Position numbers and translations under genes: made by a program. A model generated the notes under the pieces. That model did no database searches, was not told the origin of the DNA, and saw only the letters and a list, made by a program, of their open reading frames with translations. From positions 1 through 6,323 of the forward strand of contig CABSNX010000118.1 of assembly GCA_902479205.1 (NCBI GenBank): a stretch of 6,323 nt of DNA, in the 5' to 3' direction. Within the stretch, counting starts at the first letter, position 1; every line of letters starts with the position of its first letter. The stretch is from an uncultured Collinsella sp. (GTDB lineage: Bacteria > Actinomycetota > Coriobacteriia > Coriobacteriales > Coriobacteriaceae). Positions 5,814 to 6,323 of this stretch are shown here, piece by piece.

Positions 5814-5879
5814 GAAGCCCTTTCGGCAGTCGTAACGTACGAATTGTCATAGGTACCCCTTCAACGATTGGGAGAAGAA

Positions 5880-6323
5880 ATGGCAAAGTACGCACCTAAA
5901 CACTTGGAAGTCTCAGGCGGCGCCGAGCCTCGCCCCACATTCTCGGGCCACAAGGCAACACGACTCGCCGTCACCGCGGCAACCACCATCGCTATGACCG
6001 GCTCGTCGCTGCTCGCGCCGTTCTCGGCATTTGCCAACGATGTGAGTGATACCACGGCACAGGACGCGATCATGTCCCCGCTTGCTGTCCACGCCGGCGA
6101 GGCGGCAGGCTCCGCAGTAAAGGCAGACGCCCAGAAGATTGCCGACTTGCAGGCTGCGATCGACGCCGCAAAGGCTGCCGAGGCAGACGCCAAATCCGAC
6201 TACGACACGGTGGCTGCCCCCTATACCGAAAAGCAGGCGGCACGCGACAACGCACAAAGCACCTATGACGTCTCTGTCTCCGATAATTCGCAGGCAGAGG
6301 CCGCCGCGCGCGCCGAATATGCT
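5880..6323 (+). CDS. Secreted coiled-coil protein, 3'-truncated by the window
   Basis: The ATG at 5880 follows GGGAG (5870-5874) at a five-base gap and opens a frame of 148 codons still open at the window end. The N-terminus has a long polar segment with K25 and R28, a hydrophobic core (residues 29-48, LAVTAATTIAMTGSSLLAPF) and a likely signal-peptidase site SAFA|ND after A52. From about residue 74 the chain is rich in Ala, Lys, Glu, Asp and Gln with heptad-like spacing (KIADLQAAIDAAKAAEADAK), typical of a secreted coiled coil. Such N-terminal helices precede NlpC/P60, CHAP, SCP or LPXTG-anchored regions in Gram-positive surface proteins, but that part is not visible, so no enzyme function is assigned. 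The 402-bp upstream gap suggests separate transcription from the kinase gene. Confidence 0.85.
   Translation, partial: MAKYAPKHLEVSGGAEPRPTFSGHKATRLAVTAATTIAMTGSSLLAPFSAFANDVSDTTAQDAIMSPLAVHAGEAAGSAVKADAQKIADLQAAIDAAKAAEADAKSDYDTVAAPYTEKQAARDNAQSTYDVSVSDNSQAEAAARAEYA

Larger units (their letters stand above)
5478..5879. other. 402-bp intergenic region holding the repeat array
   Basis: No credible gene lies here. From left to right it holds a weak hairpin (5490-5517), three inverted-repeat units with six alternating 17-bp half-sites (5518-5738), then about 140 bp leading to the secreted-protein gene. That last part holds CATAAT (5762-5767) as a poor -10 candidate and the palindrome TGTTGCGCAACA (5802-5813). 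The half-site pitch is 42 bp inside each unit and 38-39 bp between units. The region could be a protein-binding array, a structured leader or small RNA, or a mobile intergenic repeat. The sequence alone does not decide. Confidence 0.7.

Noticed and set aside
5640..5852. 70-residue plus-strand frame within the repeat region
   Set aside because: The start lies at the edge of an inverted-repeat arm with no Shine-Dalgarno, and the peptide is largely translated repeat.

Overview
The window reads as one end of a draft-assembly contig from a fairly GC-rich Gram-positive bacterium. Gene content (Hanks-type kinases, an FHA protein, a zinc-ribbon membrane protein, a DUF6273-type sensor domain, and a secreted alanine-rich coiled-coil protein with a long signal peptide) is most like gut Coriobacteriia such as Collinsella. 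That placement is inferred from protein style, not from a marker gene. The first 46 bases are not genomic: they are an Illumina Nextera i7 adapter with the transposon mosaic end, so the first gene is cut by the contig edge.

Layout: (1) 47-723 (+), the C-terminal part of a tail-anchored Ser/Thr protein kinase. (2) 835-2079 (-), a membrane protein with an N-terminal zinc ribbon, a long disordered cytoplasmic stretch, one transmembrane helix, a coiled coil and an extracellular C-terminal domain; its intrinsic terminator lies at 762-809, between the two convergent genes. (3) 2080-2259, a divergent regulatory region with a perfect TATAAT hexamer and several dyads. (4) 2260-3222 (+), a protein with a C-terminal FHA phosphothreonine-binding domain. 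(5) 3393-5477 (+), a complete one-helix transmembrane kinase with an extracellular DUF6273-like domain, starting at TTG. (6) 5478-5879, a 402-bp gap holding an ordered array of three inverted repeats. (7) 5880-6323 (+), the start of a secreted coiled-coil protein that runs off the window.

Together genes 1, 2, 4 and 5 look like a phosphothreonine signalling island: two kinases as writers, an FHA protein as reader, and a zinc-ribbon membrane protein with threonine-rich acidic cytoplasmic segments as a possible substrate. The kinase at 3393 and the zinc-ribbon protein both carry extracellular domains that could sense the envelope. This wiring is inference from adjacency and domains.

The least explained element is the array at 5518-5738. 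Six copies of a 17-bp sequence (consensus TGTCTCGATCTGTAACA) alternate in orientation and form three 59-bp hairpin units. Each unit has a loop of exactly 25 nt, loop sequences differ, and one paired base change keeps a stem intact. It is not a CRISPR array and matches no element I can name.
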